From Cladopsammia gracilis (lineage: Eukaryota > Cnidaria > Anthozoa > Scleractinia > Dendrophylliidae), in assembly GCA_022457155.1 (NCBI GenBank), contig JAJGOT010000321.1, forward strand, positions 151,001 through 215,000: a stretch of DNA of 64,000 nt, given 5' to 3'. A program made the translations under genes and the position numbers. Positions 46,673 to 57,749 of this stretch are shown here, piece after piece. The first letter of the stretch is position 1. Each line of letters starts with the position of its first letter. The notes beneath the pieces are model-generated. The model saw only the letters and a program-made list of their open reading frames with translations, had not been told where the DNA came from and searched no databases.

Positions 46673-47500
46673 CTGATTTTTCAGTCTGGAAATCCTATCT
46701 TATGACCATTCAAATGAAACCTCGTTGGCAGTACTTTTGCATGGTATCATTTGTTTGTCAATAATTTACAAAATGAAACATTTTTTCTTGAATTTTTATT
46801 TTTGACACCTTTGGTTAAGTGTTAAAACATGAACATGTCGAACATATTCTGGAAGACGTTTTCGACAACGGAAATAGTAAAATATCAGCTGACTTTTATT
46901 TTCTGGTACCTGGGTCAGTTATGAGTGAAAACAAATAGATGCTACGTCCCAAAACTAAATTATTGTACCTTTAACTCTTTTACATCTGAGTCAAAACGCG
47001 GTCAGTCATTTTAAGTGGTTCCAACTTTTGAGTCTAGGAATGAAATGCTATGATATGACCATTCAAATGAAAGTTACTGAGCAGTACTTTCCTGTGGTGC
47101 TGTTTATTATGCTGTACAAGGTGGTTCTAACTTTTGAGTCTGTGGATGAAATCCTAAAGTGTGGCCATTCAAATAGTACTTTCCTGTGGTGCTGTTTATT
47201 ATGTTGTGGAAGGTGGTTCTAACTTTTAAATATGTGAATGAAATCTTCATGTGTAACCATTCACTGAGAAACGAATTCAAAGTTATATTTAGCAGTACTT
47301 TCCTGTGCATGGTGCTGTTTATTATGCTGTAGAAGGTACTTTTAACTTTTCAGTCCGTGGATAAAATCCTACACTGTGACCATTCAAATGAAAGCTATTG
47401 ATCAGTACTTTCCTGTGGTGCTGTACAAGGTTGTTCTAACTTTTGCTGAGACTGTGGATGAAATCTTTAAGTGTGACTATTTCAATGAAAGCTCTTTACC
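46673..47500 (-). repeat. VNTR elements of the 84 bp family, expanded variant
   Basis: One ordinary minus-orientation unit (about 46673-46835) is followed by a separate array from about 46974. Its units carry an extra 'ctgtggtgctgtttattatgctg' and number about five. Confidence 0.7.
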
Positions 47501-47558
47501 ACTCCCACAAACAAATAAAGGCAAAATAAACCTCTGATAACCATGGTATGTTAATTAG

Positions 47559-47847
47559 CGAAACAAAAGAAACGGCAAACTGATCCTTACGGCAGAAAAA
47601 CAAAAGCGGAAACAAATAAAATAAAATAAAATGAAATAACAGCGAAATATAATAGTGCCCAATATTTCGCTTTGCAAAACAAAGCTTCTTCAGGGGCTAG
47701 TACTGTAGTGCTTACAATGCTAGCCCCTGAAGAAGCTTTGTTTTGCAAAGCGAAATTTTGGGCACTGTTATCTTCCACTTTTATTTTATTTGCTTCTGCT
47801 TATGTTTTTCTGCCGTAAGGATCAGTTTGACGTTTCTTTTGTTTCAC
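47559..47847. mobile_element. Palindromic element with 'AAACTGATCCTTACGG' arms
   Basis: The outer arms 'gaaacaaaagaaac..caaactgatcc' and 'ggatcagtttg..gtttcttttgtttc' pair, and the inner 'gcttcttcaggggctag' pairs with 'ctagcccctgaagaagc'. The nearest gene is more than 1.3 kb away. Confidence 0.85.
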
Positions 47848-48339
47848 TTCAAGTATTAATACTGATCTTGAAGTATTAATACTGGTCTGGAAACGCAGAT
47901 CCGGCCATTCTCACAGGTACCACAGGTCTCTACTTTATATCTTCGTTCGCGTTTCTATGGTATTTTGACCACGAATTAAATTTAAGTGCTTTTGATACAT
48001 TACATCAGTGTTCCATATTCTCAAATATATACAGAGAGGGATTTATATCTTTTCGCCACTAAAGTTACCTAGAACAAACAAGGGAAACCACAATGGCCTA
48101 GTAAGTTCATTAAGTTTTTTTTTGTACCTTTCGGAAACGGAATGAACAGACTTTTATATCCACTGAATCGGAAAGCTAAGTGCTAAAGATTCATTAGGTA
48201 TTTTGATTCGTCTGGTGGAAAATTAACTTCATTAGATCTTGTTATTTACATATGAGAACTGTTATTTACATATGAGCTGAGCGACATTAAAAAGCAAATC
48301 AAATATTTGAAAGGTTAAAATCTAGCAACAAAACGATTA

Positions 48340-49520
48340 ATAGCGGAGCTCTGCGGGCCGAAGGCCCGCGCGGAGCGCCATACTCATAGAACCAGAGAAC
48401 CATAGAACCCATGTCCATCATTTTTCATGGTCATGGCTAGCGGAATGTTTCGCGGGCGCGTTGTGTGCCCGCCGCCGCCGGCGCCGTCGCTTAGGGTTAA
48501 CTCGCGGGCGCGTAGACCGTCGCAAAACATGCGCGTATGACGCCACCCAACAACCGGGATCTTTGCAATTTCACGTCACCTGGGAAAACACTGCTGTGTT
48601 TAGTGGAGAAAACCGTTTAAATTAAAGTCGTTATTCTCCTGAATTTTTTCGCGGTTTGCCACTCAAGACAGGGATACTAATTAAGGGATACTCAGAAGCC
48701 GCTATAGTGGAAATAGAAGAGCTTTCAGAGATAAAATCTTGCTTCGAGGATGGGAGCAATGCGGGATCAAGATGTTTGTCACTTTGGGTTTCAGAACTGA
48801 AGAAGCGGAGATTTAAACAATTTCCAAGCAGTGGAGGGACTTAAAGGTAAAACAAAATACATTTTTCGATGGGAATTTATGTTGATATCAATCTGTGATT
48901 GACGTTTTTGTGTTCTCGCTAGTTTTCGGGAGAATTGTTTATAACGCGCTCAATTAAATTCAGTTGTTTTGATTTCTTTCATCGGAGACATCTCGGCCTC
49001 GATGAGCTCTTAATGGTTCGCGTTTTGCTTTTAAACATAAACTTATGGAGATTTGAATAAAATTTTTCGAAAGAAGATTGTGTTGTCCATTTTTATGTGT
49101 TTGTTCATTCAATACATAGGTTGAAAAGCGATTTTATGTAAACGAAACAAAACAAGACTTGGATTTTATAGTTGTAAACTTCACTCGCCTGGTCTTATGC
49201 AATATATGTTTGTGTATTTTTTGCAATTTTGATTTCCAAATCAGTTTCTCGGACAATTTTTATAAGCAGTCGGTGTATTTTATTTGGAAATTAGTCGTAC
49301 TAATTATTCTAGACGGAGAAAAAGTTGTTTTTGTGAACTTTTGTACGGTCTAAATGTACTGTGCAAACGGTTGCGTAAGTCTGCTTTTGAGAATTGCTAA
49401 AATTAAAAGATAGCCCGGTCGTCAATTTTATTCTTGTGCTTCCGACCTTTCACCTCAGTTAAGTTTATCATCGGCTTTCTGTTCAAAGAGCGCCGCTGTT
49501 AGGCTCAGGCTATCTATATA
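48340..49520. repeat. 1.2 kb dispersed repeat, copy 2
   Basis: Direct-orientation copy of 3511-4735. It ends about 190 bp before exon 2 of pseudogene D, where exon 1 would be expected. Confidence 0.75.
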
Positions 49521-50131
49521 TTTGCGTGAAACCTTTCTCAGACTACTTGTGGTCCGGCTGTGGATAAACGAGCAGGAACGGAAAATCACGCGGTTGGCGA
49601 TCGACCGAGCGAAAGAAATGTAGATTTCATATAGACGTTTTTCAATGGGCACTGAATTTTCTTAAGTCAGAGTTATCACATTTCTCTTATTTATTTTATA
49701 TTCATAGTTTACAAGAACTGCGCGGAACTCTACAAAGCAGGCCAACGAACGAGTGGTGTTTAAACCATCAACCCCGACAAGGGTGGTGCCTTTGATGTGT
49801 GTTGTGACCAAGCAACAGCTGGTGGGGGGTGGACAGTGTTCCAAAAGAGACTGGACGGCTCGGTTGATTTCTACCGCGGCTGGAACGACTACAGACGAGG
49901 CTTCAGAAATCTCAGTGGGGAATTTTAGCTTGGACTGGACAAGATTCACCGCCTGACGAGTAAAAGATGTCCGCTCCGAGTGGAACTTGAAGACATAAGT
50001 GGAACAACGGCTTACGCTGAGTACGAGGTCTTTGGCGTTGCCGATGAACGAGGCAAATACCGGCTGAGTCTTGGAACATACTCTGGTAAGTATTGAGGCG
50101 AATTAGGTGAGCGAAATGATAAGTAGTCCAT

Positions 50132-50519
50132 AACTCAAAAAAGTGCCAAAAATTAAAATTCAAGAAAAATTTCAAATTTCATTTTGTAGAATGTTTAAAA
50201 ACAAATGGTACCATGCAAAAGTACTGCTGAAGGGGTTTCATTTGAATGGTCACACCATAGGATTTCGTCAACAGACTCAAAAGTTAGAACAAATAGTACC
50301 ATGCAAAAGTATTGCTGAAGAGGTTTCATTTGAATGGTCACGCCATAGGATTTCATCAACAGACTCAAAAGTTAGAATGGTACCATGCAAAAGTACTGCA
50401 GAAGAGGTTTCATTTGAATCATGGTTACACAATAGGTTTTCATTGACCGACTCGAAAGTTAGAACTACCTTACATGTCTCCATCATTGAATCTGGCAGTG
50501 AAATGACTCAAAGGGTTAA
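50132..50519 (+). mobile_element. VNTR-bearing element with three 84 bp units in intron of D
   Basis: Units start near 50209, 50296 and 50380. The right end 'gaaatgactcaaaggg' is followed by TTAA (50516-50519). The left end is clipped. Confidence 0.82.
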
Positions 50520-50697
50520 GAAGTAGTTGTACATGGCTACGTGTCATTTATATGCCGTCCTGTTGCCACTAAAAGGGCTTGGCATTAACTTTCGAGACCT
50601 CTTTCCACTTTGAAAAGAAGTTTTCGAATTTAACTTCGCATTCCAAAACTTTACTTTCCAGTACCCACAGCACTACCGCAGTAGTTTTTGTTTTTAA

Positions 50698-51711
50698 CCC
50701 ATTGACACCTGAAACGCCCCAAACCGCCCGTACAAGACTCCACTGCTTTAAAAAATTGCAACTTTCTCAATCGTGCAAACATTGCCTTAACTAGCAGTTG
50801 TGAGCATTGACTAGAAAGTCCCTCCAATTGAGATACCCAATAAACACAAAAAAGTCAGTCATTTTTGCAGAATATCAGCGCTTGAATTTGGACAAGAACA
50901 AAAATGACCGTTTTTAACGTCATAGAAAAGCAACAAAAAATCACGTTTTTGCCTTCAATTTTTTTTATCGAAATCATCGCTGCAAACCCAAAAGTCAACA
51001 TTCACAGCAAAATTCATTCCTAGTCCTACCTTAGAAGTGACTTTTGGCTCTTATTCATTGCCCGAACTGAGTTACAGCCTCTCGTTCTCGTGCATCCTGG
51101 CCTTGCCTCGATTTTCCACATCACGACCGCACTGCATGCTGGGAAATAGCCAGAATTTTTGACAGCGTTCGTTCTTCTCCCCACATATTTCATATTTATA
51201 CTAAGTCCACAGCCACTCCGACCTACCACCGAAATTTCGCGCTTGTTGTGTGCTTTAGTGGTCGCAAATTCCAAAATATGCCGTGGTAGGTCAAGAAATT
51301 CACCAGTAGTGGATTCCCAAGGCTACTTCGTTTCGGAGCGGCCATTTTTTCAGTTCTACGAGCGACAAGCCAAATTCGCAAACGAAGTTCATCACCTTAC
51401 TCGCTTCTTTGAGAAAGTCGACTCTTAGTTACCTTCACGCTTAATGATGCTCATTATCAGGCAGCTACTAAAGATGAAAAATGGCTGTAAACTTACCAAA
51501 TATCGCAGATAAACCATATCTGAGCCGTTCTTATAGCTCAACGAAGCAAAAGCACTATGTCGTAATGACGTTTCTAGTAAAATCGATCCTTGAGTGTTTT
51601 AGAACAGCAGAACTTTCGATGGTAACCCGAAAAATGGAGTCACGAAATCCTATGGCCCGTTTATACGCAGAAAATCGCTCAAAAACGTAAAAATTCCCAG
51701 GAGTCAATGGG
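50698..51711. mobile_element. 1.0 kb TTAA-flanked element in intron 2 of D
   Basis: TTAA at 50694-50697 and 51712-51715. Inverted ends CCCATTGACACCTG and CAGGAGTCAATGGG. No transposase motif was seen, so it is probably a non-autonomous piggyBac-type element. Confidence 0.88.
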
Positions 51712-52631
51712 TTAAAGAAATGTAAATTTGCGTTTTCATACCATTGTGTCAGCGATACGTTTTATGTTTGCTTTTCAAGGAACTGCCGGTGACTCGCTTT
51801 CCAATCATCGTGGCTATGCATTTTTAACCAAAGATCGAGACAATGACATCGACTCTAAGAGAAACTGTGCCATGCTTCTCAAGGGTGCCTGGTGGTTCAA
51901 CCGCTGTCTCGCTTCCAATCTGAACGGTCTATATCATAACGGCCAACATACCAATAAATGGGAGGGCGTGGTTTGGGAAAAGTGGAGGGGCGCCTACTAC
52001 TCCGCTAAACGCGCTGAGATGAAAATTAGATCAGGATAAGGGCTGAAGCGAATTGTTATTGTCAGCTCCCTTTTTGCTGAAGCTTTCTTAAACATTGGCT
52101 TTCACACTTAAATATAGTATTGCTTCGGCAATAAAAGTGTAAACTGCATTCTAGGTGATCAGGAAACAATAAAAGGTGTTGTTATCCCACCTTCTTGTCT
52201 GACATTCACTTCTTACATTTTCCTGCTTTCAGGACATGAACATCATGGATCATGCAACTTGTCGCGCAATAATGTTGCGTTGCAGGTTGCAGCTGGGGTT
52301 TACTTTAATAACATGAAAATTGGTGCAGGTGTAGATGGTAATACGGGAAACATCAGGGCTGCAACCTGCCCAAATGACTTCACCTTTATCTAGGAATACA
52401 AACACCAAAGAGGCATTCACAAAGTGTTAGTCTCAACTAGCTTTCTCTGTTGGGAACTCAAAAGGAACGAAAAGTTTGAAAGGAGACTGGGAAAGAATTA
52501 CGCTACGGTAAGAGACAGGCGATCTCTCCATGCCGGGCAAGGCGCCTTGGTCAATTCTTGCAAAATATTTGGCATCCTTTCGATGCTCTGTTGCCATGGT
52601 AATGGCCTTTACCAAAAAGTACAAACTTCCG

Positions 52632-53045
52632 CGGTTTCAGAACACGCTAACAAGACCGGGTATTTTCCTATTTGGGACGAGGTTAAGTTTATTGACCGTG
52701 ACCCACACTGGTACACCCGTAGAGTTAAAGAGGCCATCCACATAAGACTTCATCCTAATAACATCAACAGAGATAGTGGAATTGAAATTCCCGAAGCGTG
52801 GATGCCTACAATCAAGAAGCATAACAGCCGACCGATATCAAATCGGACCGGAGAGGGAACAACATCTTTTCGGAATAATAATGGGGATCGAAATGCACCA
52901 ATAGCAACAAGCCAACGTGCTACATAAGCGACACGTAACCAATCGACCTCATCGCCTGATGAAGACTAGCAGTAATAGTAGTCGAAACGTCGCGATCAAC
53001 ATCTTAAAGTGACTCCATCGTGAGACAAACGAAAAAAAGCGTTTA
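52632..53045 (+). mobile_element. Penelope-like retroelement 3' end (GIY-YIG endonuclease C-terminus)
   Basis: The open frame reads EHANKTGYFPIWDEV, then FIDRDPHWYTRRVKEAIHI, then NINRDSGIEIPEAWMP, ending at 52927. This is the typical C-terminal endonuclease tail of Penelope-like elements. The usual 'tgatgaagactagcagt..gtcgaaacgtcg' downstream block follows. It is 5' truncated and absent from the paralogous block near 29580-29650. The reverse transcriptase is missing. Confidence 0.75.
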
Positions 53046-53472
53046 CCTAGATGCGAATTGTACATCATCTCGCTGGTATTTCTAGACATGCAAACATACC
53101 ACTGCAGACTGAGACAAATCCCCTGCAAACGCGCCTTCAGTATCAATTTTTTTCAGCAGTATCTGTCAAACTATTGGAACTAAGACCACGAATTATGGAT
53201 CCAAATTGTAACCAACAGTCATGCGCAACATGACCCAATATGTGTCTGTAAAGACAAGAACGTATGTCACCCTTGTTTCTTTCAATCCAGTAGGAAAATA
53301 CTGTTACATTCAAACCTCTGTTTAGCGACCAGTTCTCAGACTCCCTATAAATTTTCTGTTATAAGCGGCCACCTTCTGTTAAACGGCCGCGTCCATGGCC
53401 ACCTTCGTGCGGTCTCGACGAGAAGATTTTGTATTGTTTGATACCTCCATTAAACAGTCACATAAAATTTAG

Positions 53473-53648
53473 GGGTGTCAGTAAAACAAGGGGTTGGGAC
53501 AGGGGTCGGGGTGGGATTAGGTCTAGGATTAGGTATGGGATTAAATATAATCCCTTTACCTAATCCTAACACAATGCCTAATCCCATACCTAATCCTAGA
53601 CCTAATCCCACCCCGACCCCGGCCCCACCCCGCGTTTTACTAACACCC
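53473..53648. mobile_element. MULE-like hairpin MITE with 9 bp target duplication
   Basis: A 176 bp near-palindrome with ends GGGTGTCAGTAAAAC and GTTTTACTAACACCC, flanked by AAAATTTAG (53464-53472 and 53649-53657). The empty site is at about 30104-30116. Confidence 0.95.
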
Positions 53649-54401
53649 AAAATTTAGTTTGGTTTCCTTTGCTAATCATTTATTTTGTCTTTTACCTTAT
53701 TACTTGCAAATACCTCATTACATTCAACGCAATTTCGCGATATTCAAAACTTTTTTCTTATAAATAAGCGACAATAGTTATCTTAACTGAGCCTTTTTAT
53801 CCAAGGCATCAATGTTTGCAGCATATTACAAGCACAGCTTGTACTCAGTTTGTTTGGTTTTCGTTAACGTTATTTACCAATATATTTTAAATATTTATTC
53901 TTTAGCCTGCGTGGGTTATTGTTTGTATTACCACGTATACTTAAATACACTGAAGCTTCTACCATGCGGCGTTATGCTAATTTCTGACGCGGCCCTCATT
54001 AAACGGCCAACCTCTATTAAACGAATATTTGAACCTTCCCCAAGGGTTATCTCTCCACCTTATCCATTCCCACTACTTATAAGACTTCGAAAGGTAATTA
54101 ATTTCGAGGGAAAAGGACGCATATTACTCGAGGACTGCATATTTCCAGGGAAGGGAGGGTTGGAGATTTGGGGCAGTGCGAAAGCCGGAATTGAAAACTC
54201 GACTCACAATTTTTCAATTCCTAAACATCTATTGTTTTACACGTCGGGCCAGCACAAAACGCTGGCAGCTATAGTGAATTGTCGATTTAGAGTCACTTTA
54301 TGAATAGAAAAACGGTCAAGAGAGAGGGATTATTTAGAAAATAATTTCTTTGTCCACCCCACAACAACCCCCCCTCGAAAAGGTGATATCGACAACGCCA
54401 A

Positions 54402-54735
54402 GTCAAAATGCAAATATTCTTCAACTAAACAATACCGGCAAACGTTGCTTTTGTTTGTATCGTAACACGAAAAAGACTCTAGAAAGATAAACAATATATT
54501 GACGCATCTTAGAAGGCGAGAGTTTTGAGATCGCAAATTCGTCTTCAAACTTTCTACACATTCCTTATTGAGATCGCAAATACGCCTGCAAAATTTATAC
54601 TATCCCTCATTGTGAAAATATTTCGAAATTTGATTAAGAGTGGATGGCAAAGTTCAGCATCTTCTCAGTGCAAACTGGGTCCACACTGCGAATATGTTTG
54701 CATCCGATGATCCAGACTGAATTTATATTCAAACG
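54402..54735 (+). other. Putative non-coding first exon/promoter block of gene E
   Basis: Close match to 32380-32705. It ends in AAACG|GTAAGT (donor at 54736). Confidence 0.4.
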
Positions 54736-54850
54736 GTAAGTGAAGAAAATCAAACGAAAAATCATTTCAGTTAAAAACATTTCCATCTGAGGGCATTAGC
54801 AATACGAACAATTTTAGACGGCTCGTGTATAAAAATTCACCGAATAAATA

Positions 54851-55147
54851 CAGCTATTTCAATTTAGGTTGTCGGATGATAGCTTCAAGCGTACGCAACG
54901 AGACCGCAAGGTACCTTGGGATTTTTATGAATACGAGAAGTTGACGAAAGCAAATTAAAATGCCTCGTCCATACAGCGAAGGCAAACATTTATGGTGCTA
55001 ACATCCACCTCACTCATCACACTAACAAGCGCAAAAAACGCGAACTTAAGCTACAGTGTAAGACCAATTTACAACTACCCATAGAAACTTGCGGTCTCGT
55101 TGCGTACGCTTGAAGTTCTCATCCGACAACCTAAATTGAAATAGCTG
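54851..55147. mobile_element. TA-flanked MITE with TIR CAGCTATTTCAATTTAGG
   Basis: TA at 54849-54850 and 55148-55149, inverted ends of about 29 bp, 297 bp in all. The empty site is at 32820-32830 ('gaataaatattcaag'). Confidence 0.95.
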
Positions 55148-56103
55148 TATTCAAGAACGACACATCCAACGAGAGTGAAATGACATTTTGATGTATTTCA
55201 TCAATGGTTTACATTGTTCAATATAGTCACAAATTAAAGCCGGGTCTGAACAATAGGCTTTTTTAAAGTTCGTTAAATATATATATCGGCGTCTTTAACT
55301 TGAACAAACCACCACCAAAAAGCTGATAAGAACTAGGCAGTACAGGCTTCGTAAACCATCGATTTCTGTTACCACGCAAGAATACTTTTCTTGTTTTGGG
55401 AGCCAGAATCTTTTCGTCATATTATACTTTCGCAGCATAGCAAAAACAATGACTTTTTCCGGGGGAACAAAACACTCGTTTTGGCCACAGAATAGCTTGA
55501 GCGCAGACAAGTCCCATTTCCTTTCTTCATCGGAACACAAAGATTAGTATCGCAGAACTCTCCTTACGAATACATGATTGTTTTGAAAATTTGGAAAAAT
55601 TAAACAAACAAAAAATGAGAATTTTGAGAATTTGGTCGCACAGCAACATAATATCCCAAAGTCGATTATTTTCTTTATTCTTATAACTTCACTGCTTCCG
55701 CTTATAAATATGTTAATTTTTTAAGGAGAAATTAAGTTTCTGTTGCAACTTGCGCAAAGAAGTCAACTAACGGCACACGCAACGTTAACAACTTTTCTTT
55801 TGTAACTTGAAAGTTCTGTTAACCTTTGACAGAGCTGCAGTAATGAATTAGTTAAGACCGCGAAATTTCAACGATCCCCAAAGCTTTTGAAAGAAATAGC
55901 GACGGCGAAAAAATACTAAGGAAAGGAAAACACCGCATGCGTCACTTTATGCAGACCATCTTCCAGAAATAGTCGTTTGAAAACATGAAAACTCAGCTTG
56001 TAATGAAAAGACGAATACATGGTCTTCTTTTAAATAATACAAGATAATCAATCCGTCGACATTATTCAGATGTAGTGAGACGATTCAGTTGGTGACGAAT
56101 AAG

Positions 56104-57749
56104 ATGATCATGGCTTGTCCCCTTTCGGTACTGATTTTGATATATGTTCTCATTGTTGTACCTTCACCGAGCGTTGCCAACTCTAAAGTCGTATCAACCT
56201 CTAACAAATCCGGTCTTTCCCACGGCGCGAAGGCCAACGGGAACGGACATAACGTGTATAACACCTACAACACTTTTTGTACAGGGCTGAACAAGAAGAT
56301 CGAAGTACTGCTTCATGAAGTTAAGAATGAGCTACGCGAGATGAGGGAGGAAATCAAATCTCAAAAAGGAAATAAGACGATCGCTACAGGTAGTACATAT
56401 ATAAACTTTGCCCCCAAATTACCAAAGTTATCTCAGAGCTTTGTGAAGTGCTACTAGTTGACGAAACATTTATATACAAAGTCAATTTTTAATCAAGAAT
56501 AATTCTTTGACGGTTCCAGTGCAAGGATGTTGCAATAACCGACTGTGTTAATTTAAAAAGGAATCACTCATTTCTTCACCTGTTAAATCACTAACCAATA
56601 TTTATTTTGTATCTGCAGTTTACAAAAACTGTGCCGAACTCTACAAAGCTGGTCAACGAAAAAGCGGCGTCTATACCATCAGCCCCGACAATGCTGGCTC
56701 CTTTGATGTGTATTGTGACCAAACAACAGCCGGTGGGGGGTGGACAGTGTTTCAAAAGAGACTGGACGGTTCGGTTGATTTCTACCGCGGTTGGGACGAC
56801 TACAAAAGAGGCTTCGGAAATCTGAATGGCGAATTTTGGCTCGGACTGGACAAGATTCACCGGCTGACAAAAACTAAAAGCAGGCTTCGAGTGGAACTTG
56901 AAGACACGACCGGAAAAACAGCTTACGCTGAATATGACGTGTTTGGTGTTGCCAGTGAGAGAAGCAAATACAAGCTGAGTCTGGGAACATACTCCGGTAA
57001 GCATTGAACGCGAAAGTGATGAGTTAAATGGTTAAGCGTAAACACTGCTTAAAATTGAAAAATAAAATAAAATAAACTAGAACTGATCTGGGTTAAAAAC
57101 ACAATGCTATTTAAAGCAAGTATTCAAAATAACAATCACTCTAGAAAACCAGGAAAAAGAACAACATCAAAATCAACAACAGGAACAGCAGCAGCAGCAA
57201 CAACAAAAACAAGAACGTTAACAACAATAAATAAAATCCACAAGCAACAGTATTTCTAGTAATTGCATTGTTCGTGTGCATGCATTCCTTTTTTGAAGTA
57301 GTACTAAGAACTTGAGGTCTAAACTCTAATAAGAAACAAGTTGATTTATCAACAATGTGGTATTCGTATACTCTAACATCATAAATTTTCAACCACCACT
57401 AGAGCCAGAGTTAATTTTTTCTTTTATACAGGAAAATGTAATTCCTTCTGCAGATTTGAAACAAAATATTTTTTTCAATTTTGTAGGAACTGCTGGCGAC
57501 TCGCTTTCCTTACACCGTGGTTTTGCGTTCTCCACCAAAGATCGAGACAACGACATCTGGTCTAGTAACTGCGCTTCGACATTTAAAGGAGCCTGGTGGT
57601 ACAAGAACTGCCTCAGTAGCAATCTGAACGGTCTTTATCATCATGGCAAACACTCTAAAGCCTGGGAAGGTGTTGACTGGGACACTTGGAAGGGTTATTA
57701 CTACTCCGCTAAACGAGCTGAGATGAAAATCAAACCAGTCAAGGCATAG
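56104..57749 (+). CDS. Secreted fibrinogen-related (FReD) lectin, gene E
   Basis: Exons 56104-56389, 56619-56996 and 57487-57749, phase 1 introns, 308 residues. Exon 1 has a signal peptide ([16 protein letters not shown]), a linker with VYNTYNTF and a [20 protein letters not shown] coiled coil. Exon 2 differs from gene A by a single residue (V for L, in the AEYDVFGV stretch). Exon 3 is a different type: [26 protein letters not shown] and a [11 protein letters not shown] segment, resembling pseudogene D and the general FReD consensus. The calcium-loop KDRDND is kept. Extracellular lectin activity is expected from the family. ATG 56104 is the first in frame; the next is 56110. AATAAA is at 57944. 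Confidence 0.9.

Larger units (their letters stand above)
49708..52039 (+). pseudogene. FReD lectin pseudogene D, no exon 1, two stops
   Basis: Exon 2 (49708-50085) has the standard 378 nt length and splice ends. It carries TAA at 49761-49763 in place of the conserved tyrosine codon and TAG at 49926-49928 in place of the tryptophan of EFWLG. Exon 1 and the upstream block are missing; a dispersed repeat lies there. Exon 3 (51780-52039) is intact after a TCAAG acceptor. It encodes [30 protein letters not shown] and a WEGVVWEKW segment, the version shared with gene E rather than A/B/C/F. Intron 2 holds two TTAA-type elements. AATAAA is at 52168. The locus cannot make a full lectin. Confidence 0.9.
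52240..57003. repeat. Segmental duplication block 2, partner of 28960-34700
   Basis: Carries gene E exons 1-2. Relative to block 1 it has a Penelope fragment, a MULE-like hairpin and a TA-flanked MITE, and it lacks the LINE and the 29310 MITE. Confidence 0.85.

Noticed and set aside
50205..50470. CRISPR-like spaced repeats
   Set aside because: Units are directly adjacent 84 bp repeats without unique spacers, in a eukaryotic transposon.
50143..50526. 127-codon open frame with a repeated AEEVSFEW-type motif
   Set aside because: It comes from the 84 bp repeat unit, whose length is a multiple of three, so open frames run through by chance.
51026..51274. 82-codon minus-strand open frame
   Set aside because: It lies within the TTAA-flanked element at 50698-51711 and shows no known domain.
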